Notes: a model not told the origin generated them from the sequence alone. A stretch of 64,000 nt of DNA from Pomacea canaliculata (GCF_003073045.1 NC_037592.1:40419760-40483759); one strand, 5' to 3'. Numbered from the stretch's first letter, positions 37,382 through 50,441 are shown. Translations and numbers: made by a program.

Positions 37382-40300
37382 CTCCTTTCAGACTTGATAG
37401 CAGGCTTACTGTAAACATAGAAAAACATATGCTGCCGACTGAGATAAAGTGACATGTCACTCAGGAATGGGACTAAGACCAGCACTTAGGTTTTGTTTGT
37501 TCAGTGTAGATAGGTGATATGTTTCCCCTCTTTATGTAATGGCAACATTAAAATGACTCCCAGTTAGTTCTCTGTGAAGATCCTATAAGAAGCAAATATT
37601 CTCGGTAAGACATTTACTAACGAAAATTTCATTTTGGCTCATCACTTGACTCGTAAACACATCGCTCTCCCTCCCTCCCCCTTTCATTTTACCTTCCTGG
37701 CAGTTAAACTCGATCTGCTTTCTCCTAAAATATGTCAGAATATATTTGAATCTGATAATAAAAATAACTCCCCAAAGATTTTATGTGACGTTACGTGGTA
37801 TACAGTAGGAAAAAAGTAATTTTGAGTTCAAGAGATGGAACAGAAAAAAAATAATATAGCTGCTTGTGCGAAAATCTGTTTTAAGTTGGAACTGAAACAA
37901 AGTAAAGAGACAGCGAACTCGGGGAACAGGCTTGATGATGAGAGACAAAGACTGGGGAAAGAACGGTCGAGGACTCTCTCGTTTGCGAAATTCACACACA
38001 CACACACGCGCGCGCACACACACACATGCACACATCTTTCTATATCTATATATATAGACGTCCATTTCTCCCCCAGGAAGGAGTGGTTTATCGGGTCAAT
38101 ACAAGTCGGCCAACGTCTCGTGACAGCCACTCCCATCATCCCCGAATGTGGCAGTTTGCACCAGGACATTAAACATTAAAAAATTGAGGTGAGGCGCCGG
38201 TGTCCTCCCAATGTGACCTGCAGTGCTATTGTTGTAATGACTGTATTATCTATATTATAATTATTAATGTTGATGAACAACATTAACTGTCATGCCTAAA
38301 CTACAGCGTTAGAGGAATTTTATTTCAAAATTATAAAGATAACCAAAATAAAAAAACTTAATAAAAAAATAAGACAGTTATTTAAGCATTTGAAACATTT
38401 GTTGAATGCGTGATATCACTTGCACTGTACTTAATGACAGGCGATGATCCGACATCTCTCTCTCTCTCATGATATCCAGCCACTCACTGCATTTTAACAA
38501 GGAGTTGTAATGGATGTAATCTTATCGCAAACACCTCTATTGATAACAATATTTTACTGAAGCTAAATATCGTCAACAATATTTATAGTTTTTAAAAAGT
38601 TGACGATCATCATGACAATTACAATTAATGTCTATCGACTGATATAACTCAGGCCACTACATACAACCTCCGCTGAATCCCTCAGAGAGAACATGGCACG
38701 GTCACACCTTGCTGCTCTATAAACTCCTTTATTTTATAACACATGTTGATGTCTGCATCTCTCAAACTGCAGGCGATCTCTCAATCATAATTGAAACTAT
38801 AATGACAGCATTCCCTGTCGTCTGCTTGCTCACAAAATGTCGGCTGAGTGAGTCACGTGACTCTTTCATCGTGCAGGCAATGAATTATTTCCCACCTGCT
38901 AAGCAACAGCAAAACATTGAGGTAGCACCTTGCACAGCCGCTAGATATCAAAGCTTTGCCGTCTGTTGACATTTTGAAGAGCTTCTTCTTTCTGTGAGCA
39001 TCCGATCAGGTAACCTCAGGTCGTGATACGTCGCCATAGTGTAAAACATGATTGACAAGAAGCAGCCACATCTCTTTGTTCTTTCTTTACTCATCGTTTG
39101 GTTGTCTTGAGGAATTCGACTGACTTTCGTGGTTTTCTATGTTATGACTGAGCTCTGTGTTTTGTTTCCCTTTTGGATTGTGTTTTGTTACGAACGGCTG
39201 CTAGCATTTAATCCTGATTTAAATGATTTTGTGAAGATTCTAATGGTCCTCATTATCGCATCTTCTCGCAGTTTCTAATCTTTATCTTCGGCAAATCTGG
39301 ATTATTAAGCTTTTAAGGGTGATTTCAAACTGTTTATATTTCTGTTAGTGCTTACTGTCTGTTGGTGGTTTTTGCTTTTAGTCTTAAGAGCTTGATCCTT
39401 ATAGCGGGCTTTGTACACAGTTTGCTGCTAATAAATCCATTGCTAGAGGTTACAGGAGGGGGCACAGCATCATGATGATTGCAGCCAGCAAGTTGGTTGC
39501 TAGGGACAATAACAGGATATGTGTATCATAGTTTAGTTTCATTGTACAATACTGTGGACTGCAATATGTAAAGCCTTGATCAAGATGGCGTATGTCATAG
39601 GATATTCTTTAATGATTCAGCCTTGTAGTAAAATTTCTCAGAGGGTGCAGCACAATATATAATGCACAATATATAATGCATATATTGATCATACTGACTG
39701 CTAGACTTTCTCTCATGCATGTATAGAAAAGTTATAAACAAAGGTATGTATCAGATTATTAGTCACCTTGGAATCATTATATGTCATGTATAGGTGCAGA
39801 TGCACAGTTATGCATCAAGCCAAGTCACCACATGATTGTGTAGACATGTAGGTACAAACACTGATGTCCACCAAATCTTACAACACCATGCAGGCATGTG
39901 TATACTATACACAGCTACAAATATTCACCTAATCATTAGTCTCCATACATCATGGAATCAACATACATAAGCTAACATCTCTGTATGAAAGATGTGATGT
40001 GACTTGAATCAGTGCTGTTGTAGCTTTTCCTTATTTCTCATGCTCTGTAAATAAAGAAGGCAATGCTTAGTGTATGTAATAGTCTGGTATCTAACATTAA
40101 CAATGATTTTGAAAAACAGGTTGGGTGAATTTGAGAAAAAGTAGAACATAATTTGAGGCATCGTTATAAAATTCTCCAATTAAGCCATCTGGCTCAACTG
40201 CCTTTTTAAAAAAAGAATTTTGAAGTGTTTCCTATTTTTCCTTTTGATATGACATTGTTTAGTGTCTCGTCATTTTCCTTTAAATTGTTACTGGTATCTT

Positions 40301-40965
40301 CCACTGTACCATTCTACTGAGCTTTAATACTGTTATCTGTAATTGTCACTTCTTTGCTTGAATTCAAACAGCTGAAATGTTAAAAAAACTGTTTAGTAAA
40401 GATAGGGCATACAGTTGAGCATTTCCTCTAGATAGCTTAAACAGTTTCTCAGAAATGTATAGAGTCAGTTATATTTTCTTTTAGACATCTCAGTAAAAAG
40501 TATCATGCTCCTGTTTATTTTCTTTACTAAGCAATGTTTTTTGTAATGTTTTCTTTCTTGCGGGTATTTATTTCTGTCTTCATCACAGTGTGCTGCTATA
40601 ATAAGCCTTCATTGAAAACTGAAAGTACAGCATTTGTCTTCAACAATAAGATTCTCAGGCTCCTTGCATTACATCACTTTGAACATTATTATATGATAAG
40701 TGGAATTAGGTTGGGGGAATGTCAAAACCTTAAAGTACAATACATTGATCTGTATCCATCATTTGTTTTGAAATCCTAGAATATCATTTCCAGCAATTTC
40801 TAAGATTAACCCTTTCCTTTGTCATTAATGTTACTTATTGTGTACAAATAGCACTGTACATTGTCGCTGTTACATGTGTTATTAAAAAAAAAACGTAATT
40901 TACTGAAGAAATTCTAGACTGTTCGTTCAAATTTCTTTGCTCTTTTCCTCTAAGTTGGAAAAGGC
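37382..40965. other. 3' flank and unassigned sequence
   Basis: Includes the candidate poly(A) signal (37757-37762) and a CA/CG simple repeat (37995-38025). The remaining AT-rich DNA has no recognised domain. Confidence 0.4.
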
Positions 40966-41190
40966 ATGGCAGAATTTAACATAGCATCAATGTGCAAGAA
41001 CGTTTGCGAAGAACAGATGAAGAGAGTGGAGGAACAAAAGAAGTGCATTGAGATGCAGGCTGGTCGGATGCTGGAGCAAACCCGGAGGGAGCAGGCGGAG
41101 CGGGGGCGAGCCATCAAGACTGCCACTGAGGTCGCTGTCGTCGCCGGCAAACGTGCGTTGGACTGGGTGGCCAGCGAGATGGCCAAGTGA
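40966..41190 (+). CDS. small coiled-coil protein or terminal exon, function unknown
   Basis: A 74-codon ORF from ATG to TGA reads MAEFNIASMCKNVCEEQMKR, then a Glu/Arg/Gln-rich helix (EEQKKCIEMQAGRMLEQTRR) and an Ala/Val-rich end (EVAVVAGKRALDW). It is strongly helix-forming, with clear codon periodicity against AT-rich flanks. The upstream 'tttcctctaag' could be a splice acceptor, making this the last exon of a longer gene. The heptad-like part recalls GIMAP coiled-coil tails, but no GTPase exon was found nearby. AATAAA occurs near 41804. Confidence 0.5.
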   Translation: MAEFNIASMCKNVCEEQMKRVEEQKKCIEMQAGRMLEQTRREQAERGRAIKTATEVAVVAGKRALDWVASEMAK

Positions 41191-42432
41191 AATCACTGAC
41201 AACACATTACAATGGCTTGACTATGAGATGATGGACGTGTATATACAAGTTCGTGATGAGATGATGAAGTGAGAACATCCGCAAACAACACTTCATCCGG
41301 CTGTGGAAATTATCGACAGAGAAACCTTTGTACCCGGATCGTCCTTTAGTTCAGGTGTCACACTGTTTACACCAGCATACGATTCTTATCACTGAGTTAA
41401 TTTTCTGCATTTTTCTGTTATACTTTACAGATTTTCTTGACAGCCACCTGACTATATATATAAAACGAAGACATCTAAGTGCTGGATGAAGTGGAAGATA
41501 TAACTGTAAAATTATCAAACAAGCAGTTCGCAGGAAACTAATATATTTTAGTGACGAGGGTATAACATCAGCATGGTTTTGAAAAAGTTGTCATTATAAA
41601 CGTCGTGTTTGACTCTTTGTTGTAACAATATTAATCACATTGCTCAAAATGTTTTGTATAATAATTTATTTAGTTAACATTATCGATTAGTGATGTTGTT
41701 CAGCTCATAAGTTTGTGTGTGTGTCACAACTGGGACTGATACGCACACTGGAACAGATGTATTTTCAAAGACTTTTTTTAAGTTTGTGCACTCTGTGAAT
41801 CTCAAATAAAAAAGGTCAATTAAGTTGTTTGAGCCAAGAAAAAGATTATTTTTGTAAGTTTTATTTTTTCGAATGTTGGAGCATCAGATGAAGAGCGCAG
41901 AGATCTGGAAAGAGCAGAGAGAGAGAGAGGGAAGTGAAGAAGCGAAGAAGGTGAATAAATTGCAAAGAACCGATTACTGACTTACATGACTATGACGATG
42001 TAACCGACTACATTTCAGTTTTAATAATGTAGTGGAACCAGCGTCTCTAGAATTGTATAGTTAGAATTAAAAATTATTATATACAGACGTTGTTGCCAAC
42101 TCTCTCTCCTTAGCACTGATTACAAATTTCTTCCTCTGTCAGTCTCTCTCTCTCTCACTATTACTCCTATGTAACAAGGTGGAATTCGTGTTCAAGAGAA
42201 ACCATGTCTTTCACCCACCCTCCCATACCTGCTCGTCACCCACTCACCCACTCACCCAGTCTCACCCGTCAAGTGACCACGAGTCAGTCGCTCACTGACA
42301 TTGCCAAGTATAGTTTGAAGTAAGTATTGTTATAAGAACACACCCATCCTGCTAGAATTACGTATTAAAGAGTTTTCTTAACATTAAACATTTGAAGTCT
42401 CCTCCCTGCCAATTGTTGTCTTCCTGTATGAC
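41191..42432. other. unassigned; simple repeats
   Basis: Holds the 3' flank of the small ORF, GA and CT simple repeats (41915-41935, 42140-42160) and 'cacccact' repeats (about 42235-42265). Confidence 0.4.
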
Positions 42433-42440
42433 TATAAAAG
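42433..42440 (+). promoter_or_regulatory. TATA-box-like sequence
   Basis: TATAAAAG lies 30 nt before an ATG at 42470 that opens only 13 codons (MGCCSGS...). A spliced first exon is possible, but no gene can be attached. Confidence 0.25.
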
Positions 42441-42781
42441 GTGGACACAGACATCTTGCTTCCAGAACAATGGGATGTTGTAGTGGAAGCATCTTACCAT
42501 TTTTATTCTAATTGAATATAACATCCAGGGCAGCCTGGCCATGGCCATACGACCGGGACAAAACTCTGACCGCCTTCAGTGTATTTTTGTAGAAAGTCGA
42601 AGTGGAGGTGGACGCAGCAAGGACAGACTGACAATCATAAACGACTGCACTGACCACACCAGGGCCGCCGAGAGCCTGCACGGGCCCCGGTAGGCGACCT
42701 CTCCGAGCCCCTTGTAATTGTAATCTTAAATTATTTTCCCAGTATATAATAATAATTATGTTTACAATTCCATTGTCAATG

Positions 42782-43510
42782 CAGTCAAATCTCCCTACTA
42801 TGCCACCTACCGGGACCGAGCAAAAGTGGCATAGTAGGGAGAGTGGCATAGTAGAGAGGGTTCGTAAAAACGGCTTTATTTGTTCAAGTTACCGTCAGTC
42901 CAAAGCAGGGGTGGGCAATTAATTTTCCCAAGGCCGCATGAGAAATTGGATGGTTTTAGAGGGCCGACTAATTTAGTTAACTCAGTTTTACCTAATACTG
43001 TATGTATAGTATATATACTGGCGGCGGGCCGGTCAGAGACAGGAGCCTTTGCCCAGGTCTGGTCCAAAGCTCTCAAGAATCGTCGGCTTCACTAGCTGTC
43101 TTCTCTCATTCTCCCCTCACCTCTTCATCCTCCACCCCTCCCAACCACATCCGCGCACCTGCATCCTGTCGCTAGTCGACTCCCTCACACCTTCCCTCTG
43201 TCACGTGACTGTCACCCGGCCAGCGACCACCACCCCCCACATTGCCAGCCTCCACCCTCCGTGTGTGCGTGCTATGTTCCATCCACCTAACTGCAATGTC
43301 CCACACTACCATACAGTATAATAATCGAGCACTGCGTGGAATTTCACAACTTGTGCCTTTTAACAATCACACAAAAGTGGCATAGTAGCGAGAGTAGGGG
43401 TGGCATAGTAATTTTTTTTTACATTGAATTTATAGTCGGGACCGAGCAAAAGTGGCATAATACCGAGAGTGGCATAGTAGAGAGGTGGCATAGTAGGGAG
43501 ATTTGACTGT
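42782..43510. mobile_element. non-autonomous DNA transposon with long TIRs, Tc1/mariner-pogo-like
   Basis: The left end 'cagtcaaatctccctactat' 'gccac' is the reverse complement of the right end 'gtggcatagtagggagattt' 'gactg'. Sub-terminal 'gggaccgagcaaaagtggca' copies lie in inverted-repeat context at both ends. A TA follows the right end; the left flank is TG, so the expected TA duplication is not perfect. No transposase. The interior is interrupted by the hAT MITE at 42906-43061. Confidence 0.7.
42906..43061. mobile_element. hAT MITE with perfect 8-bp target duplication
   Basis: The 156-bp element starts 'caggggtgggcaatt' and ends 'tttgcccaggtctg', the imperfect TIRs typical of hAT elements. 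It is flanked on both sides by 'gtccaaag' (42898-42905 and 43062-43069). It sits inside the larger TIR element and is therefore younger. Confidence 0.92.
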
Positions 43511-44156
43511 ATCTACATTTCATTCAGTAAGGTAATATAGACGGCAAACATGACAAGTGCACTAGGATCTACATCACTACTTGAACATAGAGTTGTTTAC
43601 ACATGAGTGGTTAGTAAATGAGGAAAATGAGGTTAAAGGATCAAACTTGTGGTACCTCTATCCATAGAAACAAAAGGAGACGAGGCAAGAAAGCGATGCG
43701 GCGTTTCGCGATTTCATTAAAAATGGAGGTGAGTCCGAAATCAGTGGAGCGTGTCTGTCCCTGTCTCCCCTGATGTGCATTGTTACTACGGGTATAAAGG
43801 TGTGAGTGAGCTACGTAGAGATGTTTACCTAAACGTCTTCCAGAATCTTACCAAAGGTAAATTGACACACCCCGTGCACTTGCTAATGTTGTGACATTAT
43901 CTTATTATTTATCTTGACATGAACCGGAGGTCAGCAGGTGATAATCAAGGGGAATCACCTTTGCCTTTTCGATTTCTTCCTTCTGATTGTTAATTTATTT
44001 TCTAGTGGGGACAAGCCATGCTGTAATTTTAGAACGCAAATAACTTGACACAAATAAACAAGACTGTATTTAGCAAGTGGCGGCGGTCAGAGTCGGACAG
44101 TAGACAGAACCTACAGGTCTGTACAAGGTGACTGTCAACCTTCCACAACTGTCGCC
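43511..44156. other. upstream region of the SLC16-like gene
   Basis: No other gene recognised. It probably holds the 5' UTR and promoter; no clear TATA box was picked. Confidence 0.35.
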
Positions 44157-44848
44157 ATGGAGACCCCGAGCGTGCACAGGACGATAGTTTCAGAGACCCT
44201 CGAAAAAATGAAAAAACTTTCTGAAGAGATATCAAGGGAAAATGAGAGTCCCACAGAAGAGGTATGCATGAGTGAAAAAATTGTTTCTTTTGTAATTACC
44301 AGACTGACAGGTATGTCCAATCAACATTTCGCGGAAATCATTTTGAGTTGATGAGCTACAACTGCATGTAAGTTCAATGAATTTACTCACTAAGCTGAGT
44401 TTCAAGTAAGAAAACACTAGAAACACTAAGAAGCATGAACATACAGGTACATACATAGATACATCGTTCACACACACGTTCAGACGTGCACGCGCCATCA
44501 ACTGCCAAATATTTGTGTTCGGCATCTGACTTGGTGTTTGAAGGCACACGGAGGACACTCGCTCCGACTACAAACTGGTCTGAGAGTCACTGTTCCTACA
44601 GAGGCTGTGGAGGGCGAACTGAGGAAAAAAACTCGGATGAAATGCCTCATCCTCCTTGCTGCTGTCATCATCATGCCCGCGGTCGCCATGTTTAAGGAAA
44701 TGATGGGGCTGGCCATCACTCAGGGCATCGGGGTGACAGATGACTCACGCTCCCTTGGGCCAGGGTACAAGAATACATACAAAATCGTCTACGGAATCTC
44801 GGGTACAGTAATGTTTGTCAAACCCTTGCAGCTCTAGTTGTATTTGTC

Positions 44849-44915
<67 letters not shown>

Positions 44916-47811
44916 CCCACATCTCATTGTGTCACTGCTTTTGTTCGCTGTCTGTATCTTTTAAACTATGTACTCGTATAAGCTTTAAACGGATCATTGG
45001 CTGGGAATTGACTTTCTACAGCACCTGACAGCGTGGAATTTCGATGTTTTGTTACAAGTAATGTGAAAAAAATAATAACAACACATGTCTAGAAGATGTG
45101 TGCTGAATAGTAGTGTTCCACGTCCTTTCTCTCAGGTATAATTAGCGGTATTCTCATCACTATATTTAATTACCACTTTACAGGTATAATTAGCGGCGTT
45201 CTCATCACTATATTTAATTACACTATTACAGGTATAATTAGCGGTGTCTCATCACTATATTTACTCACTGTATTACAGGTATAATTAGAGGTGTTCTCAT
45301 CACTATATTTAATTACTGTATTACAGGTATAATTAGCGGTGTGCTCATCACTGTGTTCAACTACCGACCTGTGGCGGCGGCAGGGGCGGTGGTGTCATGT
45401 CTTGGCTGTCTGGTCACATCTTTATTGCACACGAAGGACAAGCAAGCTATCACCTTCTTCTACTGCATTTTACCAGGTTTTTCTTTGAAATTATTGCCTC
45501 AGTCAACGGCCTTCTTATCTCCCTTACTTGGTTTCGTTGTCGCTTCACCGTTTCAGTGGGATGTACCATTGAGACAAACATTCCACATTTGTCAGAGAGA
45601 CAGGACGGTTGACGTGCGAGATAAAAGTAGTTTTTATTATGAAGATATTTGGTGTTAATAAAAGTTTTATAATTTGCTAAAAATCCTATTCTGAAGCACG
45701 ATATGTGTTGCAGGTTTGGGCAACAACTTTCTGTACACCACGGTGGTAGTGGCGGTACTGGAATGTTTCGGGGACAAGAGGATGCTCATTGTCATCTTCA
45801 CTTTTGTCGCGCAGTTCATCATTGAGTTCATCCTCATGCTTATTTCAGTAAGTACAGGCAATTTCCATAAATTTTATTCCATTCATAATTGTTAGATTAG
45901 TGACATATATTAGAACCCAGAGTCCCCTTTTAAAATATTTGTGTGTGGACGTGTGTGTGTGTACCCTCACCTGAGTTCACCGACCTCTGGCATGTTTGTC
46001 AGCTACTGGACACGGAGGCTGTGCTGAGCTCGAGTTGGCGAGTCACCCTGGGCATCATGTGTGGCATCTATGGTCTGTGTCTCCTCGCCTCGTGTGCTCT
46101 GGTCCCTCTCAACTTGTACATGAAGAACAACCCTCGTCAGAGTCTGCGCAGCCGCATCATGAACACCGAGAACCTGAGTGTCTTCAGGACTCCGCTACTC
46201 TACGCCATGAGTGGTGTCTTCTTCTTCACGGGAATAGGTGGGCCCACCCGCACTGAAACAGCAAATATTAGGCTGTACACACTGAGGGCTTACAATAAAC
46301 AATAAGCTGTACAAAATAATGGGAAATCTGTTTATTTCTAGAGATAAGATGGGCAAGAGATCATCCAACAGCCTAGTTGTCCACTGTTAATAGCTTGAAG
46401 CAATCAATTTAATTAAAGATGGAATTTTCCCTCTTCAGGGCTCGATATTCCATTGGATGAGGTAGGGAGATGATATGGCTTTGCGCCCCTGATTGTGCTG
46501 GCTGCTGTCCTGTTGGCGATGATAATCAGCTGCTGCTGCTTCAGAAAGTTACCAAGGGAGACATCCATGACCGCGATCACAATCCTGGGTTTCTTTATGG
46601 GAGTTTGGACACTGTCTGTCAAAGGGTTTAATGCTCAGACCTATACCTGCATCTACAGCCTTCTCTACGGCATGGGATATGGTAATATATTGTCTTCCAT
46701 TAGTATATTTGAGCACGATTGTGATTTATCTCTGGAGTTCATGATGTGAAGATAATTACGATAGACGCACGTTAGTCTAAGAACAGTCCATCAACGGTCT
46801 TCAACTCAATGTCCAGAAACAACTGCGGCACAAAGATGATTCAGTAAAACTCCTAAAATAAGCTGTTTATTGAGTCTGTCCATACATAAACTGCCTTTTT
46901 GTCAAATAAAAACCACGATTTTACCACCCAATTGCTAGAATTCTGACTTTACTTTACCTTCACAGGTTTGCGAGAACCAATCGCAAGAAACCTGATTCCA
47001 CTGGTGATGGGAGACAAGTACCTGGGACTTACAGTCGGGTGCCTCAGCTTTGCGTCGGGTGTGGGTTCCATTATAGGGGAGAAGAGTTCAAGTAAGCAAC
47101 AAAAAAACATCAAGCAGTTCAACAAAACAAAAAGAATATTTTAATGTGGATGACAAGCAGGTGACGATGATGTATGCGCGCATGTGTGTGTGGTTTGATA
47201 TTTACTTTAGAAACAGTCTGATGATGTGGTTTACCTGTACAGATGCTATGATAGAAGACCTGAGACGAATAGATGCACCATTCTACCTGTCGGGCATCAG
47301 TCTGATCACATCGTCGCTGATGATGCTTGTCGTCATCAAGGTTGTTAGAAATGCAACTCGAACTGCGTGTGAGACCAACAACGAGGGTAAATAACTTGTA
47401 AATATTCACCGGGTTTTTTTTAAAATTAAGTTATTGGAATTTTCTCCGTTTTCAGTTTCAATTTGTATCAGTTGATAATATTTTTTATCTAAGTTTCGGC
47501 AATGTTTAAAATTAATTAATTAACTTGTTTTGTCGTTCACTATTTTCTCAGTCTAGCAACGAAATCATATACCTGAAAGTATTCACCAGATTCCTTTTTC
47601 ATTTAATATTATTTTGTGTGTGTGTGTGGTTGTGCGTGCGTGCTTGTGTGACTGTGTACATTCATGTGTGAGTCGATCAGTTCCTTGATTGTTGTTAAAA
47701 CTGTTTTGTCATTTTCTTTTTGGTCACACAGAGCGAGGTGCAGTAGATGTGACACAGCCTCCAACGACCGAGGCAATCAGTCTACCAAGGGTATCTGTTC
47801 ACAGTGTTTGA
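44157..47811 (+). CDS. SLC16/monocarboxylate-transporter-like MFS protein, in-frame TGA
   Basis: Exons: 44157-44261, 44604-44802, 45327-45476, 45714-45847, 46003-46237, 46439-46681, 46966-47091, 47243-47386 and 47732-47811. All junctions keep phase. The predicted polytopic plasma-membrane protein (about 470 codons) has a charged N-tail, helices such as CLILLAAVIIMPAVAMF, YGISG joined to IISGVLITVF, and RPVAAAGAVVSCLGCLVTSL, and the MCT-like SSWRVTLGIMCGIYGLCLLA..LVPLNL before the central loop. The C-half includes APLIVLAAVLLAMIISCCCF and LGLTVGCLSFASGVGSIIG. The tail ends SLPRVSVHSV. MCTs move monocarboxylates or related solutes with H+; the substrate here is unknown. The classical (D/E)G(G/S)(W/F)(G/A)W motif is not seen. 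A TGA at 46471-46473 interrupts the 46439 exon between EVGR and YGFAP, in the same frame on both sides: nonsense allele, error or pseudogene. Confidence 0.75.
44850..44911. repeat. (GTT)n microsatellite
   Basis: About 20 GTT/TTG units with one interruption, in intron 2 of the SLC16-like gene. Confidence 0.95.
45130..45373 (+). repeat. fivefold 48-bp tandem repeat spanning a splice acceptor and exon start
   Basis: Units of 48, 48, 47 and 48 bp each contain 'acaggtataattag(c/a)ggt' followed by 'ctcatcactatatttaatta'. The fifth unit is the real start of the 45327-45476 exon. Each unit therefore offers a CAG acceptor, at 45133, 45181, 45229, 45276 and 45324. From unit 4 the reading frame continues for 16 extra codons into the exon; from units 1-3 it does not, because unit 3 is one base short. 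Confidence 0.9.
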
Positions 47812-48600
47812 AGATAAACATCACACATCGACAATGTCCGTGTTTCAAAGTGGAGCCTGGTACGTTTGAGATCCCGCCGAACTTTGAACTTCTTTCACCA
47901 ACTGACCGATGACACAGTGCTTTGAGAGTTCTGGGTGTCATTTATATTTAGTGAGAACATATTTTCACCTGCTGTAAAACTTCTTCGATTCCATACCAAG
48001 CTTTGATGAAAGGAAAATGTCTTCTTTCCTCCCCTCCCCCTGTACAAAGTCTCTGTGGAGAATTCAGTTCTGGATCCAAAGGTCCTTTGTGTGTTTGCAG
48101 TGTAAGGGATCCTGTCTAGAGGTTGTCTTCATGTCGTGTGTGTGAGGGTGGCCAGGGTTTTGGTTAAAGGCTGGGAGGACTAGGATGGGAGGCAAAATGA
48201 GATGGGTACTCATTATAATTGTTTGGGTTTATTGACTTTGTTGGGCAGTGGGTTGGAGATGATGTGTGAGTGGAGGGGTAGGTTTAGGAGGAAGGCTAGG
48301 ATTGGTATGAAGTTTAGTTTTAGTTTTCTAACCGATGATCTTAACGATTTGTTAGATGTCACTTTTACATATGTTTGTGTTTATCAATGGAATATGTGTG
48401 CAGTGGTTAAATGGTGTAGAGTGACTTTGGCAGATACTCACATTCTGGATCCAAGCTCTTGCAGCAATAACTAATCTCTGTGTGTATATGAGGAATGGGG
48501 TAAGTGTGTGTGTGTATGTGCGCTTGCTTACATGTGTTTATGTGCAACAAAGAGAGAAAAAAACTATTTTATTGTTTCAATAAACGTATTTCACATTTTT
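47812..48600 (+). other. 3' UTR and poly(A) region of the SLC16-like gene
   Basis: No new domain. The first good AATAAA is at 48579-48584, 768 nt after the stop codon. Confidence 0.45.
48579..48584 (+). terminator. poly(A) signal AATAAA
   Basis: Canonical hexamer followed by T-rich sequence; likely the end of the SLC16-like transcript. Confidence 0.4.
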
Positions 48601-50080
48601 ACAATGTATTAAAATCTACATTGTTTGTTCACCTTTTTTCTGACTACAAGGTGGTGCTTACTTTTGTATGTGAATGTTTATAAGGCAGTTTCCTTTCACA
48701 TTCTTTGATATCATGATATTTTTTATCTTATAACTTCTTATTGTCAACTTCCTATGTCCCTAAAGTTAGCTATTTAAAGATGTGCACTTGGCGTGTTCAA
48801 TTGTGTGCAAGACTGACAAATAGAACAGCGAGAGACAGAGAGGCTAAACAAAAGGAATATATGTTTGAATTTTACATAATATCTGCTAGAAAAACAACAA
48901 CAAAACTGTCATGTGCACAAAATGAAGGGGTTAAACACATGTTTAAATTCTGGGTGGAAGGCTAGAAGTTTAAGTGTACCTGCCACATGCCACAATCTGG
49001 ACAAAGGGCACCCTGGGTACTTAGTGTCGCCTGGGTTATTATCCTTGTAAACTATTTTATTTTTATTTTAGGCTTTCTTATCTAAAGTAGTGGAAATATC
49101 TGAGAGAAGAGAGGGTTGTTGTAGGGTTGTCGAGTCGACTTCTGATGGGATTCGGTGTGACCACAACCATCATAAAGTCCGCTCAACAGCAACCACCAGG
49201 CGATTTGATTAAAGCCACCAACGGTTCATTACTGATTCATTACTATCAGTGTCCAGTGTTGGGCAATAAATTCTGCACCTTCTTTAGAGGCTTCGTTGTC
49301 TATAGTACTGCACATTTTATGTCAAATTATCACATTTGACTATTTACACCGTAGATACAGTTAGGACAAACACTTTGTAAGCAGCCACCTGTTAACAAAC
49401 TGTGTTGTGGGAACAGGTATGATTGAACTATGAACTGCACCTCGTGTACTACGATCGAGACTCATGTTCACCTCATGGACACACTATTTCTTCTCTTTCA
49501 TAAGCGTTCGTCGTTTTTCTCTAATTTCTGTGTATTAATTACTAACACTTTATCACAAGCTGAAGGATGGTGCGTGGAGACCGGAGCGAGTCGCTTTGAC
49601 ACCAGAAACATCCACACGACAATCGTCCTGACTACCAGCTGATGGTTCACACCATGCAGGTGATAATTTAATCATAACTTGTGTAACCCTGACAAATGAG
49701 ATTTCAGGTGATAATGGAGTGTGCCAGTCAGGTGAGCGGCGTTTCTACCAAGTGAGGCCTCACGTAGGTTGACGAGAGAAAATTCCGACAACGTCTCCAT
49801 CACAGACTGTGACAACGAACGCCCACATCATCTACTTCCTCACTGAAGTCTCTCATGTGTAACCACTCACAGAAGGTGTTGGGGGCATGAACACGTATAC
49901 GTGAGTGAGCACACTTGGCCTGAGTCCGTGGGTGTGTACCCTAAAGATTTCGTCGAATTCACTTGGGAAACACAGCGACCTGAAGGACTGTGTCGGTGTC
50001 CCACAATGCTGAGTATTAAAACACATTCAATCATTGTGTTTGTCGCCAGATATAAATCAGATAATAACTGGTATTTTCAA
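48601..50080. other. unassigned intergenic sequence
   Basis: No recognised gene or element between the transporter and GIMAP copy 3. Confidence 0.4.
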
Positions 50081-50119
50081 GAATCGACATAGAAATTAAA
50101 CTAGGCTTCGACATGACCT

Positions 50120-50441
50120 GTCATTGACTATAGAATGTTTGTAAAGTTGATCCCGTCTCCTAGCAACACAGCACTCAGCAAACTACTCAGCTTTTCTCCG
50201 GACTCAATGGCCTGGTGTGTTCTGTGCACACAGTCATTGAAATAAGCTTAGTTGTGCAGTTCAAACCTTCCTGTGTACCTCCCCCAGTAACCATATTCAT
50301 AAAACCTCAGAGAGCAGTGTTTCCATTGATGTACCCGCCTGTCACAGTCCATCGTGTCTCAGACATACACCACACTTCACTTCTCTGGCTCAGTGGTAGG
50401 GCCGACATTTTTATTCTGTCTCGCAGATTAGTCTGCTGGAA

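Noticed and set aside
42470-42511. Mini-ORF MGCCSGSILPFLF after a TATA box
   Set aside because: Only 13 codons, no convincing donor, no following exon. Noted with the TATA-like site but not called a gene.
50385-50402. tRNA A-box-like 'tggctcagtggtagggc' before the copy 3 start codon
   Set aside because: No B box or cloverleaf downstream; it lies in the duplicated 5' UTR.
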